A DNA stretch of 64,000 bases from Agromyces humatus (GCF_021228295.1 NZ_JAJQPD010000009.1:62001-126000), one strand, 5' to 3'; counted from the stretch's first letter, positions 41,170 to 51,912 are shown. Made by a program: numbers and translations. The notes: generated by a model not told the origin, from the sequence alone.

Positions 41170-42397
41170 CGGGCTGCGATCGAAATGCGTCGACGTCGCG
41201 CCGCGCCAGGTACAGGGCTTCGCCTGCGAGATCGGCCACACGCCGGGCCATCGCGATCACCCGATCTCGGTGGTTCTGGTCCGTCAACGGGATGGTCGCG
41301 GCGGAGCCGCCGAGGGAGTGTCCGAGATCGATCCGGATCCGCTCAGACTCGGCCAACCGCATCAGTGCTTCCGCCCCGATCCAGCCAGGGTGGTCGGCGA
41401 TCGCATCGCGGGCCGCATCGAGCTGGCGGTCCGCGTGCCTGATCACCTGGTACACGTGGCCGGCGGGCGGAAGCTGGCGCGTCGCCCGCTCGCGTGCCGC
41501 CGAGGTCGCGGCATCCAGCGCCGCATGCGCCTCGCGCAGTCGATTCAGGTGGGCGAACGGATGGGTGTTGACGCCGACCGGCGGCAGGTCGGCGAGGGCC
41601 GCCCGCAGCTCGGAGCTCGCGTTCGCGACTGCGTGCGACTGGGGCTCCTCGAGCGCCACGGCGAGCTGTCGACGCGACTGCTCGGCGACCGCGCCCAGCG
41701 TCGCCTCGGCCCGCAGGGCCTCGACCTCGAAGGTCTCCACCACGTCGAGGAGGGTCGCCGCTCGTCGCACCGATGCAGCGGATGCCTCGAGCGCGACACT
41801 TGCGTCGCCGCGAAGTCCGGCTTCGCGCCGCCGTTCGGCCACGCCGAGGCTGTGCTCGGCGAATGCGAGCAGCTGCTCGACCTCTCCGAGGTTCTCTTCG
41901 ACGTCGACGAGCGCCTCGCGCGCATACCGGGCGGCGAGTCGGTCGATGGTCTCGCGGGCGTACGGCGTGCGGGCGCGCAGTCGCTCGGTTTCGGCTCGCA
42001 CGAAGGCGATGATCTCGGGGGCGCGCCGCGCCCGCGACATCCGATCGGCGAGCGCCGAGGTCTGCTCATCGAGCACGTCCTCGATCCATTCGCACAGCTG
42101 CACGATGCGCAGGTTGCGAGCTCGCACCTCGTCGGCGGAGCCGGGGATCGCATCGTGATTGAGCCGGTTCAACCGGAATGCGTCGCTCAGCTGTCTGCGC
42201 GCTGCCACGAGCGCCTCGCCGAGAAGCATGGTCGCGCCGGCCTCGAGTTCCGCCTCGGCGAAGCCGAGTTCGTCGGCGGTGGCGCGGATGCGCTCGTCGG
42301 CGGCGAACAGGGCCGCCCCGGCCCGCTTCGCCAGATCGGCGTCGTGGACCTCGAGTTCGTGCGCACCGCGTCGGCGCCTGACCCGGAACCCGGCCAT
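41153..42397 (-). CDS. Coiled-coil protein resembling the C-terminal half of TPM-domain proteins (paralog 1)
   Basis: A 414-residue Ala/Glu/Arg-rich helical protein (DLAKRAGAALFAADERIRAT, EHSLGVAERRREAG). It is ~60% identical by eye to the gene at 46070 over nearly its whole length. The pattern 'DLAkrAG.AL.aaDe.ir...eEL.FAeAe' matches the region after the TPM domain in actinobacterial TPM (YgcG-like) proteins, but there is no TPM domain or membrane helix here. Function unknown; possibly a cytosolic scaffold. Confidence 0.65.
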   Translation of the reverse strand: MAGFRVRRRRGAHELEVHDADLAKRAGAALFAADERIRATADELGFAEAELEAGATMLLGEALVAARRQLSDAFRLNRLNHDAIPGSADEVRARNLRIVQLCEWIEDVLDEQTSALADRMSRARRAPEIIAFVRAETERLRARTPYARETIDRLAARYAREALVDVEENLGEVEQLLAFAEHSLGVAERRREAGLRGDASVALEASAASVRRAATLLDVVETFEVEALRAEATLGAVAEQSRRQLAVALEEPQSHAVANASSELRAALADLPPVGVNTHPFAHLNRLREAHAALDAATSAARERATRQLPPAGHVYQVIRHADRQLDAARDAIADHPGWIGAEALMRLAESERIRIDLGHSLGGSAATIPLTDQNHRDRVIAMARRVADLAGEALYLARRDVDAFRSQPATARS

Positions 42398-42468
42398 GCC
42401 CCGATCCTACGGTCGCCGCGCGGAGCCCGCTACGGCGCGGGTGAGGTACGTAGGTTCAGGTCTCGTCG

Positions 42469-42630
42469 ATGCCCGTCTCCTCGACGAGATCACACAAGCG
42501 CCGGCTGATCGATTCGAAGACCGAGGTCCAGTACGCGGCGACGATCCTCACCGAGACCCGCGCGCGGGATCTCCTGAAAGCCGCTCACCGACTCGTGGAT
42601 GGCATGGACCAGATCCTGCGGTCTGCCTGA
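42469..42630 (+). CDS. Short ORF beside array C, possibly a gene remnant
   Basis: A 53-residue frame, MPVSSTRSHKRRLIDSKTEV then helical residues (LLKAAHRLVDGMDQILRSA). No good ribosome site. The end looks like the C-terminus of a helical regulator, and the 8-bp array starts 18 bases after the stop. It may be the remains of a gene trimmed by repeat-associated rearrangement. Confidence 0.3.
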   Translation: MPVSSTRSHKRRLIDSKTEVQYAATILTETRARDLLKAAHRLVDGMDQILRSA

Positions 42631-42647
42631 GCGATGTTGTGGGTGCC

Positions 42648-42741
42648 GGCACTTGGGCACTTGGGCACTTGGGCACTTGGGCACTTGGGCACTTGGGCAC
42701 TTGGGCACTTGGGCACTTGGGCACTTGGGCACTTGGGCACC
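42648..42741 (+). repeat. 8-bp tandem array, unit GGGCACTT (array C)
   Basis: About 11-12 almost perfect copies of the 8-base unit, the most homogeneous array in the window, so probably young or recently homogenised. Same strand orientation as arrays A, D and E. Confidence 0.97.
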
Positions 42742-42855
42742 GCATTTCTCGGGAGCACCCACCCGAGCGCCGCGTTACGGCGATAGCCCGACGTGGATTG
42801 TGGGCGACCCACAACCGACTCGCTCAGTGCGCTTCGATCGAGCAGGATCGGGAGC

Positions 42856-43341
42856 ATGCGCACGACTCCACGACGCCTCGCCACGGTCATGAGCCTGTGG
42901 ATCCCGAACCTGTTCAGCGGCATCCGCGTGAAGCGGTTCTCAGACGATTGGACGCGCGCGACCGTCGAACTCCACGTCAACGTGTTCACCCGCAACTACG
43001 TGAAGACCGCGTTCGGCGGATCGATGTCGGCGATGACCGACCCGTACTTCTTCATGCTCGTCATGCACCAACTCGGCAACGACTACGTGGTGTGGGACAC
43101 CCGCGGCGAGATCGAGTTCCTCAAGCCCGGTCGCGGCATCCTCACCGCGCACTTCGAAGTGCCGACGCAGAAGGCGACCGAGCTCCGCGAACGCGCCCGC
43201 GGCGGCGCGAAGGTGCTCGAGTGGTTCGAGACCGAGATCACCGACCGCGACGGCGACGTCGTCGCGCGCGTGCGGCGCGAGGTGTACGTGCGCGAGAAGC
43301 AGCGCGTGACCGAGGCCGCCGCCGCGACCGCACTGGGCTGA
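42856..43341 (+). CDS. DUF4442 hotdog-fold protein (thioesterase-like)
   Basis: A 161-residue protein. NVFTRNYVKTAFGGSMSAMT, then DPYFFMLVMHQLG and VVWDTRGEIEFLKPGRG, is characteristic of DUF4442, a hotdog-fold family related to PaaI thioesterases. It probably hydrolyses an acyl-CoA, but the substrate is unknown. ATG 42856 follows GGGAGC. Confidence 0.85.
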   Translation: MRTTPRRLATVMSLWIPNLFSGIRVKRFSDDWTRATVELHVNVFTRNYVKTAFGGSMSAMTDPYFFMLVMHQLGNDYVVWDTRGEIEFLKPGRGILTAHFEVPTQKATELRERARGGAKVLEWFETEITDRDGDVVARVRREVYVREKQRVTEAAAATALG

Positions 43342-43452
43342 GCGCCGCGACTCGACTGGCGCCGAGGTGTGAACCCGCTCGCTGCTGCGCCTCAGACGGT
43401 GCCGGCCGGAGGCCAGACGCCGATGATGAGGTGCCCGCGAGAGAATCGCCGC

Positions 43453-44658
43453 ATGACCGCGAACGCCAAGTCAGTGCACGCCGAGCTCGCCCACGTCATC
43501 GACGCGATGCCGCTCGTCGACCATCACGCGCACAGCCTGCTGCGCCCGCCGCTCGCCGAGGGCGACCTGCTCGACGCGCTCACGCAGGCCGAGCACGCCG
43601 CCGACCGTGCCGCCGTGTTCGACAGCCAGCTCGGCTTCGCGCTGAGCCGTCACTGCGCCCCGGCGCTGGGTCTGGCGGCGTTCGCGGATGCCGCGGAGTA
43701 CCTGGCCGCTCGCGATCGGCTCGGCTTCGACGAGGCCACCCGCAGGCTGCTGCGGGTGTCGGGCATCCGCACCTACCTCATCGACGACGGACACGCCCCC
43801 GAGCGACTGCTGCACGACGCCGAGCTCGAGCAGCTCGCCGGCGAGCGCGTTCGGTCGCACCGCATCATGCGTCTCGAGACGCTCGCCGAATCGGTCATGG
43901 CGCACGCCGCGTCGGGCATGGACTTCGTCGAGCGCCTGCCGGTCGCGCTCGAGCGCGCTGCGGCGAGCGCGGTCGGATTCAAGACGATCGCCGCCTACCG
44001 CGGCGGGCTCGCACTCGCTGCTGCGAAGCCCACGACCGCCGAGCTGACGGATGCCGCGACGGCATGGTTCGCCGCGAGCGCCGGGGCAGCGGCGACGGGG
44101 CGGGGAACCCGTGACCCTGGGGCATCCGCTCGCCTCACCGACCGCATGATCATCGCCCACCTCGCGTGGTGGGCGATGGAGCGCGGTGCCGTGCTGCAGG
44201 TGCACGTCGGCTTCGGCGACCCCGACCTGCGGCTCGATCGTGCCGACCCGTTCCTGCTGCAGCCGTTCATCGCCGCGACGCAGCACACCGGCGGACGGCT
44301 CGCGCTGCTGCACTGCTACCCGTACGTGCGCGAGGCCGGCATGCTCGCCCACCTCTACCCGCACGTGCACCTCGACGCGGGGCTCGCGCTCGCCCAGGTC
44401 GGCGCGAACGCCGACACCCTGGTGCGCGAGACCCTCGACCTCGCCCCGTTCTCAAAAGTGCTCTTCTCGACCGACGCGTGGGGCGTGCCCGAACGGGTCC
44501 TGCTCGGCGCGCGTGCATGGCGCGACGCCACGGCACGCGTGCTGGCGGCCTACGTCGCCGATCACGGCTGGCCGGTCGACGAGGCGATCCGGGTCGCCGA
44601 GCTCATCGCCTGGCGCAACGCCGAGGCGCTCTACGGTCGCGTGTTCATCGAGCACTGA
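43453..44658 (+). CDS. Amidohydrolase family protein (FluG-type N-terminal half)
   Basis: A 401-residue metal-dependent hydrolase. PLVDHHAHSL carries the HxH metal site near the N-terminus; LQVHVGFGDPDL, LLHCYPYVREAGML and FSTDAWGVPE supply the later His and Asp. In FluG-like proteins this domain is fused to a glutamine-synthetase domain. Here the two are separate, convergent neighbours 19 bases apart. It probably hydrolyses a gamma-glutamyl or related amide made by, or linked to, that ligase. Confidence 0.82.
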   Translation: MTANAKSVHAELAHVIDAMPLVDHHAHSLLRPPLAEGDLLDALTQAEHAADRAAVFDSQLGFALSRHCAPALGLAAFADAAEYLAARDRLGFDEATRRLLRVSGIRTYLIDDGHAPERLLHDAELEQLAGERVRSHRIMRLETLAESVMAHAASGMDFVERLPVALERAAASAVGFKTIAAYRGGLALAAAKPTTAELTDAATAWFAASAGAAATGRGTRDPGASARLTDRMIIAHLAWWAMERGAVLQVHVGFGDPDLRLDRADPFLLQPFIAATQHTGGRLALLHCYPYVREAGMLAHLYPHVHLDAGLALAQVGANADTLVRETLDLAPFSKVLFSTDAWGVPERVLLGARAWRDATARVLAAYVADHGWPVDEAIRVAELIAWRNAEALYGRVFIEH

Positions 44659-44677
44659 GCGGATGTCGCGACCGCGC

Positions 44678-46048
44678 TCAATACCGCCAGCGCACGACGT
44701 CGGCGACCGCCTCGGGCGGCAGCTCGCCGTACGCCTCCCACTCGTGCCGCCGCGTCGCGAGGTAGGCGTCGAGCAGCACGTCGCCGAACACCCCGCGGGA
44801 GAACTCGCTCGACTCGAGGCGGTGCAGGGCCGAGCCGAGGTCGGCCGGCAGGGAACGTATGCCGGCGGCCTCGCGTTGCTCGGCCGTCAGGGTGCTCGGG
44901 TCGACGTGCACGGGTGCCGGCAGCGTCAGCTCACGGGCGAGGCCGTCGAGGGCCGCGGCGAGGATCGCAGCCACAGCGAGGTAGGGATTCGCCGCGCCAT
45001 CGACCGGCTTGACCTCGATGTTGGCCTGCTCGGCGCCGTGGCCGGCCTGCCCGCCCACGTACCGGATGGCCGCCTCGCGGTTCGCCGGCCCCCAGCAGAC
45101 GTCGGAGCCCGCCCATGAGCGCGGGCGCAACCGGGTGAACGAGAGCACGCTGCCGCCCAGCAGGGCGACGCCCTCGTCGAGCCGGTCGAGGATGCCCGCG
45201 ATCATGCGGGCGCCGTCGTGTGACAGGCCGTGCGGGCCCGACGGTTCGGCGCCCGATGGCTCGGCTTCGGCGAACACGTTGCGCGCGTCGCGCACCGCAG
45301 ACACGTGCACGTGGCATCCGTTCGTCGCGCCGCCCACGATCGGAACCGGCGCGAACGAGACCCGCAGGCCGTGTGCCCGCGCGACCCTGACGAGCACGAT
45401 GCGGGCGAGCGCGAGGTCGTCGACCGCCCGCACCGGGTCGCGCGGCGCGAAGGCGAACTCGAGCTGACCGGCGCCGAACTCGGGGTGCATCTGCTCGACC
45501 GTCACACCCGCAGACTCGAGCGCATCGAGCGCGGCCATCGCGAACGGCTCGACCTCGAGCAGGGCCCGGGTCGAGTACGCGGGCGCGGATGTCGCGGGCT
45601 CGAGCGACGCGAGCCCGCCCGTGTGCGGCTCGTCGCGGAACACCGTGCACTCGAGCTCGATGCCGACCGTGAACTCGAGGTGCTCGGCCAGCGCGTCGTC
45701 GACCACCCGGCGCAACGCCGAACGGGTGCACGTCGGGTGCACCGTGCCGTCGAGCGCGTACAGGTCGGCGGGCGCCCACGCGAGCCCCGACTCGGCGTCG
45801 AGCATCGCGATCGACGAGATGTCGGCGACGCCGCGCAAGTCGCCCACGACGGGGTCGAGCGCGGCCGTCGCGTTGAGGTGGTCGTCGACCGAGAACAGGA
45901 ATCCGGCGCTGTGCGAGATCGTCACGCCGTGGGTGCTCGCCGCGAGCAGCCGCCGGTGCGTCAGCACCTTCACCCGCGAGATGCCGGCGTTGTCGATGTG
46001 CGAGACGAGCAGTGCACGGATGTCATCGAACCCCACGGGACGATCCAT
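44678..46048 (-). CDS. Glutamine synthetase-like ligase (GlnA3/4 or FluG-type)
   Basis: A 456-residue GS-fold protein. FTVGIELECTVF and GATNGCHVHVSA hold metal- and substrate-binding Glu/His residues; RLRPRSWAGSDVCWGPANRE contains the ATP-site Arg and VKPVDGAANPYLAVAAILAA the 'NPY' segment. It lacks features of the housekeeping GlnA-1 (no Tyr adenylylation site apparent), so it likely ligates glutamate to an amine. GAGGAGG precedes ATG 46048. Convergent with the amidohydrolase. Confidence 0.85.
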   Translation of the reverse strand: MDRPVGFDDIRALLVSHIDNAGISRVKVLTHRRLLAASTHGVTISHSAGFLFSVDDHLNATAALDPVVGDLRGVADISSIAMLDAESGLAWAPADLYALDGTVHPTCTRSALRRVVDDALAEHLEFTVGIELECTVFRDEPHTGGLASLEPATSAPAYSTRALLEVEPFAMAALDALESAGVTVEQMHPEFGAGQLEFAFAPRDPVRAVDDLALARIVLVRVARAHGLRVSFAPVPIVGGATNGCHVHVSAVRDARNVFAEAEPSGAEPSGPHGLSHDGARMIAGILDRLDEGVALLGGSVLSFTRLRPRSWAGSDVCWGPANREAAIRYVGGQAGHGAEQANIEVKPVDGAANPYLAVAAILAAALDGLARELTLPAPVHVDPSTLTAEQREAAGIRSLPADLGSALHRLESSEFSRGVFGDVLLDAYLATRRHEWEAYGELPPEAVADVVRWRY

Positions 46049-46069
46049 CGGAGCCTCCTCAACCCGGAT

Positions 46070-47419
46070 TCAGTCGAAGATGCCGTCGAGGATGCTGCCG
46101 ATGACCAGGCCGCCGAGGATGCCGCCCATCATGTCGGATCCGCCGCCGCGGCGCCCGCCGCCACCCCAGCCCGGGCCGCCCCACTGGCCGGGATCCTGCG
46201 GCCGGGACGAGTTGATGTCGCGCTGTGCGAGCTGCAGGGCTTCGCTCGCGAGGTATGCGACACGGCGCGCCATCGCCATCGACTGTTCGCGGTGATCGTC
46301 GCCGATCACCGTCGCGGCCGCCGCTGATGTGCCGAGGTAGCGGTCGAGGTCGACCCGGATGCGCTCGGCCTCGGCGAGCCGGGTGCGCGCGTCGGCGCCG
46401 ATCCAGCCCCGGTGCCCGGCGATGACGTCGCTGGCGACGGCGAGCTGCCGATCGGCGTCGTCGATCGCATGGCGAACGTGCTCGAGCGGCGGGATGGGAC
46501 GGGCCGCACGCTCGCGGGCCGCCGCGATCGCGGCATCCAATCCGGCGTTCGCCTCGCGAAGCCGGTTCAGCTGGGCGAACGGGTCGGTGTTGACGCCGGC
46601 CGTCGGGAGCGAGGCGAGCGCGGCCTGCAGCTCGCCGATCGCGGTGGCGACACCGGGCGAGTGGGGCTCCCTGAGTGCGACGGCGATGTCGCCACGCGAG
46701 TCCTCGACGATCGCCGACAGCGTCGACTCGGCCCGCAGCGACTCGACCTCGAACGTCTCGACCGCGTCGAGGAGGGTCGCCGCTCGGCGCACCGATTCAG
46801 TGGACGCCTCGAGCGCGAGGTTGGCCTGCTCGCGCTGCCCGGCCTCACGCCGCCGCTCGGCCACGCCCGCGCTGTGCTCGGCGAATCCGAGCAACTGCTC
46901 GGCCTCGGCGGGATTGACCTGCACCTGGGCGAGCGCCTCTGGCGCATAGCGGACCGCGAGCCGCTCGACGGTGTCGCGGGCGTGCGGGATGCGCGCGCGC
47001 AGAAGCACGATATCTCCTCGCACTCCGGCGATGATCTCGGGAGCCCGCCGCGCCCGCGCGATCTTGTCGGCGAGCACCGAGGTGCGCTCGTCGAGCACGT
47101 CTTCCGCCCATTCGCACAGCTGCACGATGCGCGCGTTGCGGGTGCGCAGCTCTTCGGCGGTGTCGGGGATCTCATCGTGATTGAGCTGGTTCAGCCGGAA
47201 CGCGTCACCCATATGCTGCCGCACCGCGGTGAGCGCCTCGCGCAGCTCTTTCGTCGCGTCGGGCCCCAGCTCGGCCTCGGCGAAGATGAGCTCATCGGTC
47301 GTGACCCGCACACGCTCGTCGGCGGCGACCAGGGCCACCCCGGCCCGCTTCGCCAGGTCGACGTCGTGGGCCTGCAGTTCCTGCTGATCACGTTTGCGCT
47401 TGCCCCAGAACCCAGCCAT
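46070..47419 (-). CDS. Coiled-coil protein with Gly-rich tail (paralog 2)
   Basis: A 449-residue paralog of the 41153 gene, aligned from MAGF to the region AMARRVAYLASEALQLAQRD. It adds a C-terminal tail RGGGSDMMGGILGGLVIGSI, a short Gly-rich hydrophobic segment typical of the ends of TPM-domain proteins. No TPM domain or signal peptide is present. It lies 21 bases upstream of the glutamine-synthetase-like gene on the same strand. Function unknown. Confidence 0.65.
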   Translation of the reverse strand: MAGFWGKRKRDQQELQAHDVDLAKRAGVALVAADERVRVTTDELIFAEAELGPDATKELREALTAVRQHMGDAFRLNQLNHDEIPDTAEELRTRNARIVQLCEWAEDVLDERTSVLADKIARARRAPEIIAGVRGDIVLLRARIPHARDTVERLAVRYAPEALAQVQVNPAEAEQLLGFAEHSAGVAERRREAGQREQANLALEASTESVRRAATLLDAVETFEVESLRAESTLSAIVEDSRGDIAVALREPHSPGVATAIGELQAALASLPTAGVNTDPFAQLNRLREANAGLDAAIAAARERAARPIPPLEHVRHAIDDADRQLAVASDVIAGHRGWIGADARTRLAEAERIRVDLDRYLGTSAAAATVIGDDHREQSMAMARRVAYLASEALQLAQRDINSSRPQDPGQWGGPGWGGGGRRGGGSDMMGGILGGLVIGSILDGIFD

Positions 47420-47535
47420 GCCTTCGATCCTATGGGCGTCGACAGGACTGTCCCCCAATCGGGGCGGCACAGAATATATTCGACCGACCTGTGACCTTCC
47501 CCCCACCCCGCGACATTCCTAGAGTGAAGGGGGGT

Positions 47536-48105
47536 GTGCACGTGGACGAGAGCGATGGCACCGACGCCGAGCTCCTCGAGCGCTTGGCGAGTGGCGACCA
47601 ACGGGCGATGGCGGTCGTGTTCGATCGGCATGCCCCGGCGGTGACGCGGTACGCGTGGGCGATCGCGCCGAGCCGGATGGATGTCGAAGAGATCGTGCAG
47701 GACACGTTCCTCACGGTCTGGCGCAAGGCGGCGGAGATCATGATCGCGGAGGCGTCGCTGCTTCCGTGGCTCCTCGTCACGTGCCGCAACTTCGGAATGA
47801 ACGCCGTGAGAAAGGCGGCCCGCAGTCGGGCCGAGCAATTCGACGACGAGGCCCCGCAGGGCGGAGCCGACGTGGTCCGCGAACATCACGATGCCGAGGC
47901 GGCGCGGGACGACCTGCGCTGGGTCCTCGACGAGATCGAACGACTCGAACCGATCGACCGGCAGGTGTGCGAGCTCTGCCTCGTCGAAGGCCTGCCCTAC
48001 GCCGAGGCGGCCGAGCGGCTCGACCTGAGCGTCGGCGCAGTCAAGCAACGCGTGTCCCGAAGCCGGGCCCGATTGAAGAAGGCGGTGACCCTCGATGAAA
48101 TCTGA
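47536..48105 (+). CDS. ECF-type sigma-70 factor
   Basis: A 189-residue sigma factor. Region 2: MAVVFDRHAPAVTRYAWAIA and DVEEIVQDTFLTVWRKA; region 4: LPYAEAAERLDLSVGAVKQR then VSRSRARLKKA. GTG 47536 is chosen over ATG 47491 because GAAGGGGGG stands before it and conserved sequence starts soon after. The next gene overlaps by 11 bases and has one membrane helix, as an anti-sigma partner would. Confidence 0.88.
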   Translation: MHVDESDGTDAELLERLASGDQRAMAVVFDRHAPAVTRYAWAIAPSRMDVEEIVQDTFLTVWRKAAEIMIAEASLLPWLLVTCRNFGMNAVRKAARSRAEQFDDEAPQGGADVVREHHDAEAARDDLRWVLDEIERLEPIDRQVCELCLVEGLPYAEAAERLDLSVGAVKQRVSRSRARLKKAVTLDEI

Positions 48106-49324
48106 ACCTCCCACAGGAGACGAACTGACGCGCCTCCTCGGCTCGATGAAGCGCAACGTGCTCGAACGGGTCGCGCAGGAACCGGCGCCCGCGAAGCGGA
48201 AGTCCGTGCGCCACATCTTCGGGCTCGGGCTCGGCGTGGCCGCGCTGCTCGGCGTCGGCGCCGGAGCCGCATTCGCGCTCGGGGTGATCACCGCGCCCGA
48301 GCAGGACGCGGCGACCGTGGCGACGGATGCCCCGAACACGCCGTCGACGGCATCGCAGCCGACCGCGCCGGCGACGAGCGAGTACTCGGTCACACCGGGC
48401 CAGCCCGCCTCGCGCTACGGCCTCGACTGCGCCACCCTGGTCGATCCCGCGCTGGTGTCGGGCCTGTTCAGCACCGAGGTCGCTGCGATCGACCCGATCG
48501 TGTCCGAGTCGGGCGTCGGCATCGCGATCCCGCGGCGCGCGGCGATCCTCGCCGTCGGCGGCTCGGTCTGCGAGTGGTCGAACGGCGTGCCGATGAACGA
48601 GCAGTACGGCGTCGAGCCCGACTATGTGGGGGTCACGATCTCGGTCGTCCCCCGCGCAGCCGCCGGCTGGAGCGAGCTCGCCACCCAGCACGGGATGCCG
48701 GCTGACGAGAGTCAGTGCGCCGACACCTGGTGCTGGGCGAGCGCAGCGGTCGGCGACGCCTGGGTCACGATCTCGGCGTACGGCGGAGCAGAGCTCGCGA
48801 CAGACCCGTCTGGCTGGCAGTCGCTCGTCGACGCGGTCACCGCAGCAGTGGGCGCGGCCGGGCCGGCGGCCGCGTCGACGATCACCGAGCGGATGACCCT
48901 GCCGGGCCCCGAGGACTGCGACGCGATCATCCCCGTCGACCAGGTGGGATCGATCACCTCGACCCCCGGCGTGCAGGTGATGATCGGCTCCGGAGGCTGG
49001 AGCGAATGGGCCGAGGCCAGGCTCCACGCCGATGCCGTGGGCTGCGGCTGGGGCGTCGACGACCTCGGCCAGGCGGCCCGGGTGGACTGGCTGCACGAGG
49101 GGCGCTGGGCGTACCTGCGGATGCTCCACGCCGACGCGTCGACGCCGATCGAGCTCGCCGGGCTCGCCGCGGGCGGCGTGGCATCCGTTCGCTGCGACGA
49201 GCGGTTCGGCACGACGTGCGCCGTCGACCTCACGGTCGGGCAGGACTGGTACAACGTGTCCGCGAACGACGAGGCCACGGCGATCGCGCTCGCCGAGGCG
49301 GTGCTCGCCCGGCTCGGGGGGTGA
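48095..49324 (+). CDS. Membrane protein co-translated with ECF sigma factor
   Basis: A 409-residue protein. A 45-residue cytoplasmic start with no zinc motif leads into one membrane helix (HIFGLGLGVAALLGVGAGAA). The extracytoplasmic part appears to be two related ~150-residue domains with paired Cys (LDCATLVDP..., SVCEWSNG and EDCDAIIP..., VGCGWGVDD). The 11-base overlap with the sigma gene suggests an anti-sigma or sensor role. The extracellular duplication would detect a signal. No family recognised. Confidence 0.7.
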   Translation: MKSEPPTGDELTRLLGSMKRNVLERVAQEPAPAKRKSVRHIFGLGLGVAALLGVGAGAAFALGVITAPEQDAATVATDAPNTPSTASQPTAPATSEYSVTPGQPASRYGLDCATLVDPALVSGLFSTEVAAIDPIVSESGVGIAIPRRAAILAVGGSVCEWSNGVPMNEQYGVEPDYVGVTISVVPRAAAGWSELATQHGMPADESQCADTWCWASAAVGDAWVTISAYGGAELATDPSGWQSLVDAVTAAVGAAGPAAASTITERMTLPGPEDCDAIIPVDQVGSITSTPGVQVMIGSGGWSEWAEARLHADAVGCGWGVDDLGQAARVDWLHEGRWAYLRMLHADASTPIELAGLAAGGVASVRCDERFGTTCAVDLTVGQDWYNVSANDEATAIALAEAVLARLGG

Positions 49325-49343
49325 TGCAGGGCCGGCACCGACA

Positions 49344-49389
49344 CGAAATGCCGGTTCCCCGTCATCGGTGAGGGGGAACCGGCATTTCG
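49344..49389. terminator. GTTCCCC-type hairpin 1
   Basis: CGAAATGCCGGTTCCCC (49344-49360) pairs perfectly with 49373-49389 around a 12-base loop. It lies between convergent genes ending at 49324 and 49415. Its core is shared with hairpins at 51876 and 62848. Confidence 0.85.
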
Positions 49390-49414
49390 ATGTGTCCGCG
49401 GTGCCGCGACCGGA

Positions 49415-50809
<1,395 letters not shown>

Positions 50810-51247
50810 TCTGGCTCCTGGGGGTGGGCGCCTGGCGGGCATCTCGATGGCGGCCGATCGGGTGCGGCACGCCCATTCGATGGTAGGCGCTTCGAGCGCA
50901 ATCTCCACGCGGGCGTGCCGGATCCGGGTAGGGTGCTGGATCCGGCACGAAGGCCGGGCGTCCGGCACGAGGGCCGGCGCCGGGCACGTGAGCGGCTCGA
51001 GGGGGGGTTGAGCCTGCTGCAGCCCGGAACGCCGGCCAGGGGACATCCCACTCGGGGGAATGTGGGTCATACGTCCCACATGAAGCTCATCACCCGCCGC
51101 TGGGAGCAAGCACGACGCCCGCTGAACGTTGGCCGAGAGCGCGACCGCCTACCTGAATCTTCGACTATCGGATGTCGATCCCCGAGTTGCCCGTTCGACG
51201 CATGAGTGAGGGTTCCCCAACGGCGCCCCAGACGAGAGGATCGACCC
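50810..51247. other. 438-base intergenic region
   Basis: Separates the HD gene and the YCII gene. It holds short repeats of TCCGGCACGA(A/G)GGCCGG (50940-50980) and an inverted repeat ATGTGGG...CCCACAT (51060-51081). I see no credible gene. Confidence 0.45.
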
Positions 51248-51625
51248 GTGACCCAGTATTTCCTGACCATGCCCCACGACTCCGCGACCGAGCCGACGAT
51301 GGCGTCGATGCAGGAGTTCGACCCCGCCGAGCTCGCGGCCGTGATGGCCGCAGTCGACGAATTCAACACCGCCCTGAAGGAATCGGGCTCGTTCCTGTTC
51401 GCAGGCGGACTCAACCCGCCGTCGACCGCGAAGACCGTCGACGTCTCGACTGGCGAGACCCGGGTGCTCGACGAGCCCTTCACCGAGGCGCCGGCCTACG
51501 TCGGCGGCTTCTGGGTGATCGAGGCGGCCGACGAGGCCGCCGCCGTCGAATGGGCGACCTGGGCGTCGCGCGCGCTGCAGAGCCGCATCGAGGTGCGCGC
51601 CCTGCAGGAGGCGCCGGCCGAGTAG
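51248..51625 (+). CDS. YCII-domain protein (DGPF type)
   Basis: A 125-residue protein (QYFLTMPHDS..., LKESGSFLFAGGLNPPSTAK, DEPFTEAPAYVGGFWVIEAA). The 'G.L.ps..A.tv......vlDgPF.E.KE...Gf.iie' pattern is that of YCII/DGPF proteins, often encoded with sigma factors; here the motif reads DEPF. Function unknown, ferredoxin-like fold. GTG 51248 after GAGAGGA. Confidence 0.85.
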   Translation: MTQYFLTMPHDSATEPTMASMQEFDPAELAAVMAAVDEFNTALKESGSFLFAGGLNPPSTAKTVDVSTGETRVLDEPFTEAPAYVGGFWVIEAADEAAAVEWATWASRALQSRIEVRALQEAPAE

Positions 51626-51668
51626 CTCGCGCCGCACGGCCCGCGCATCGTGGATGCCCGACGCACGT

Positions 51669-51818
51669 GGGCACTCGGGCACTTGGGCACTTGGGCACTT
51701 GGGCACTTGGGCACTCGGGCACTCAGGCACTCGGGCACTCGGGCACTCGGGCACTCGGGCACTCGGACACTCGGGCACCGGGCACTCAGGCACTCAGGCA
51801 CTCGGGCACTCGGGCACC
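51669..51818 (+). repeat. 8-bp tandem array, units GGGCACTT/GGGCACTC (array D)
   Basis: The longest array: about 18-19 units. It begins with TT-type copies, then changes to TC-type copies, with AGGCACTC variants and one 7-base slip near 51779. The blockwise change of unit type shows expansion from different founders. Located ~45 bases after the YCII stop. Confidence 0.95.
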
Positions 51819-51875
51819 GGGTTTCACGGGCGGGCTCCCGACCGACGCAGCCGCGATTGACGCCCCATTCAGATC

Positions 51876-51912
51876 TGACAGTTCCCCCTCATCGGATGAG
51901 GGGGAACTGTCA
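51876..51912. terminator. GTTCCCC-type hairpin 2
   Basis: A perfect 17-base stem (51876-51892 with 51896-51912) and a CGG loop; core GTTCCCCCTCAT. It lies between convergent transcription of the YCII gene and the anti-sigma gene. Confidence 0.88.

Noticed and set aside
42599..42892. ORFs coding HLGTWALG repeats over the tandem arrays (also at 1842, 51650, 54967 and minus-strand VPKCPSAQ versions)
   Set aside because: An 8-base unit without stops opens all frames on both strands. There is no conserved flanking protein sequence or ribosome site, so these are DNA repeats rather than proteins.
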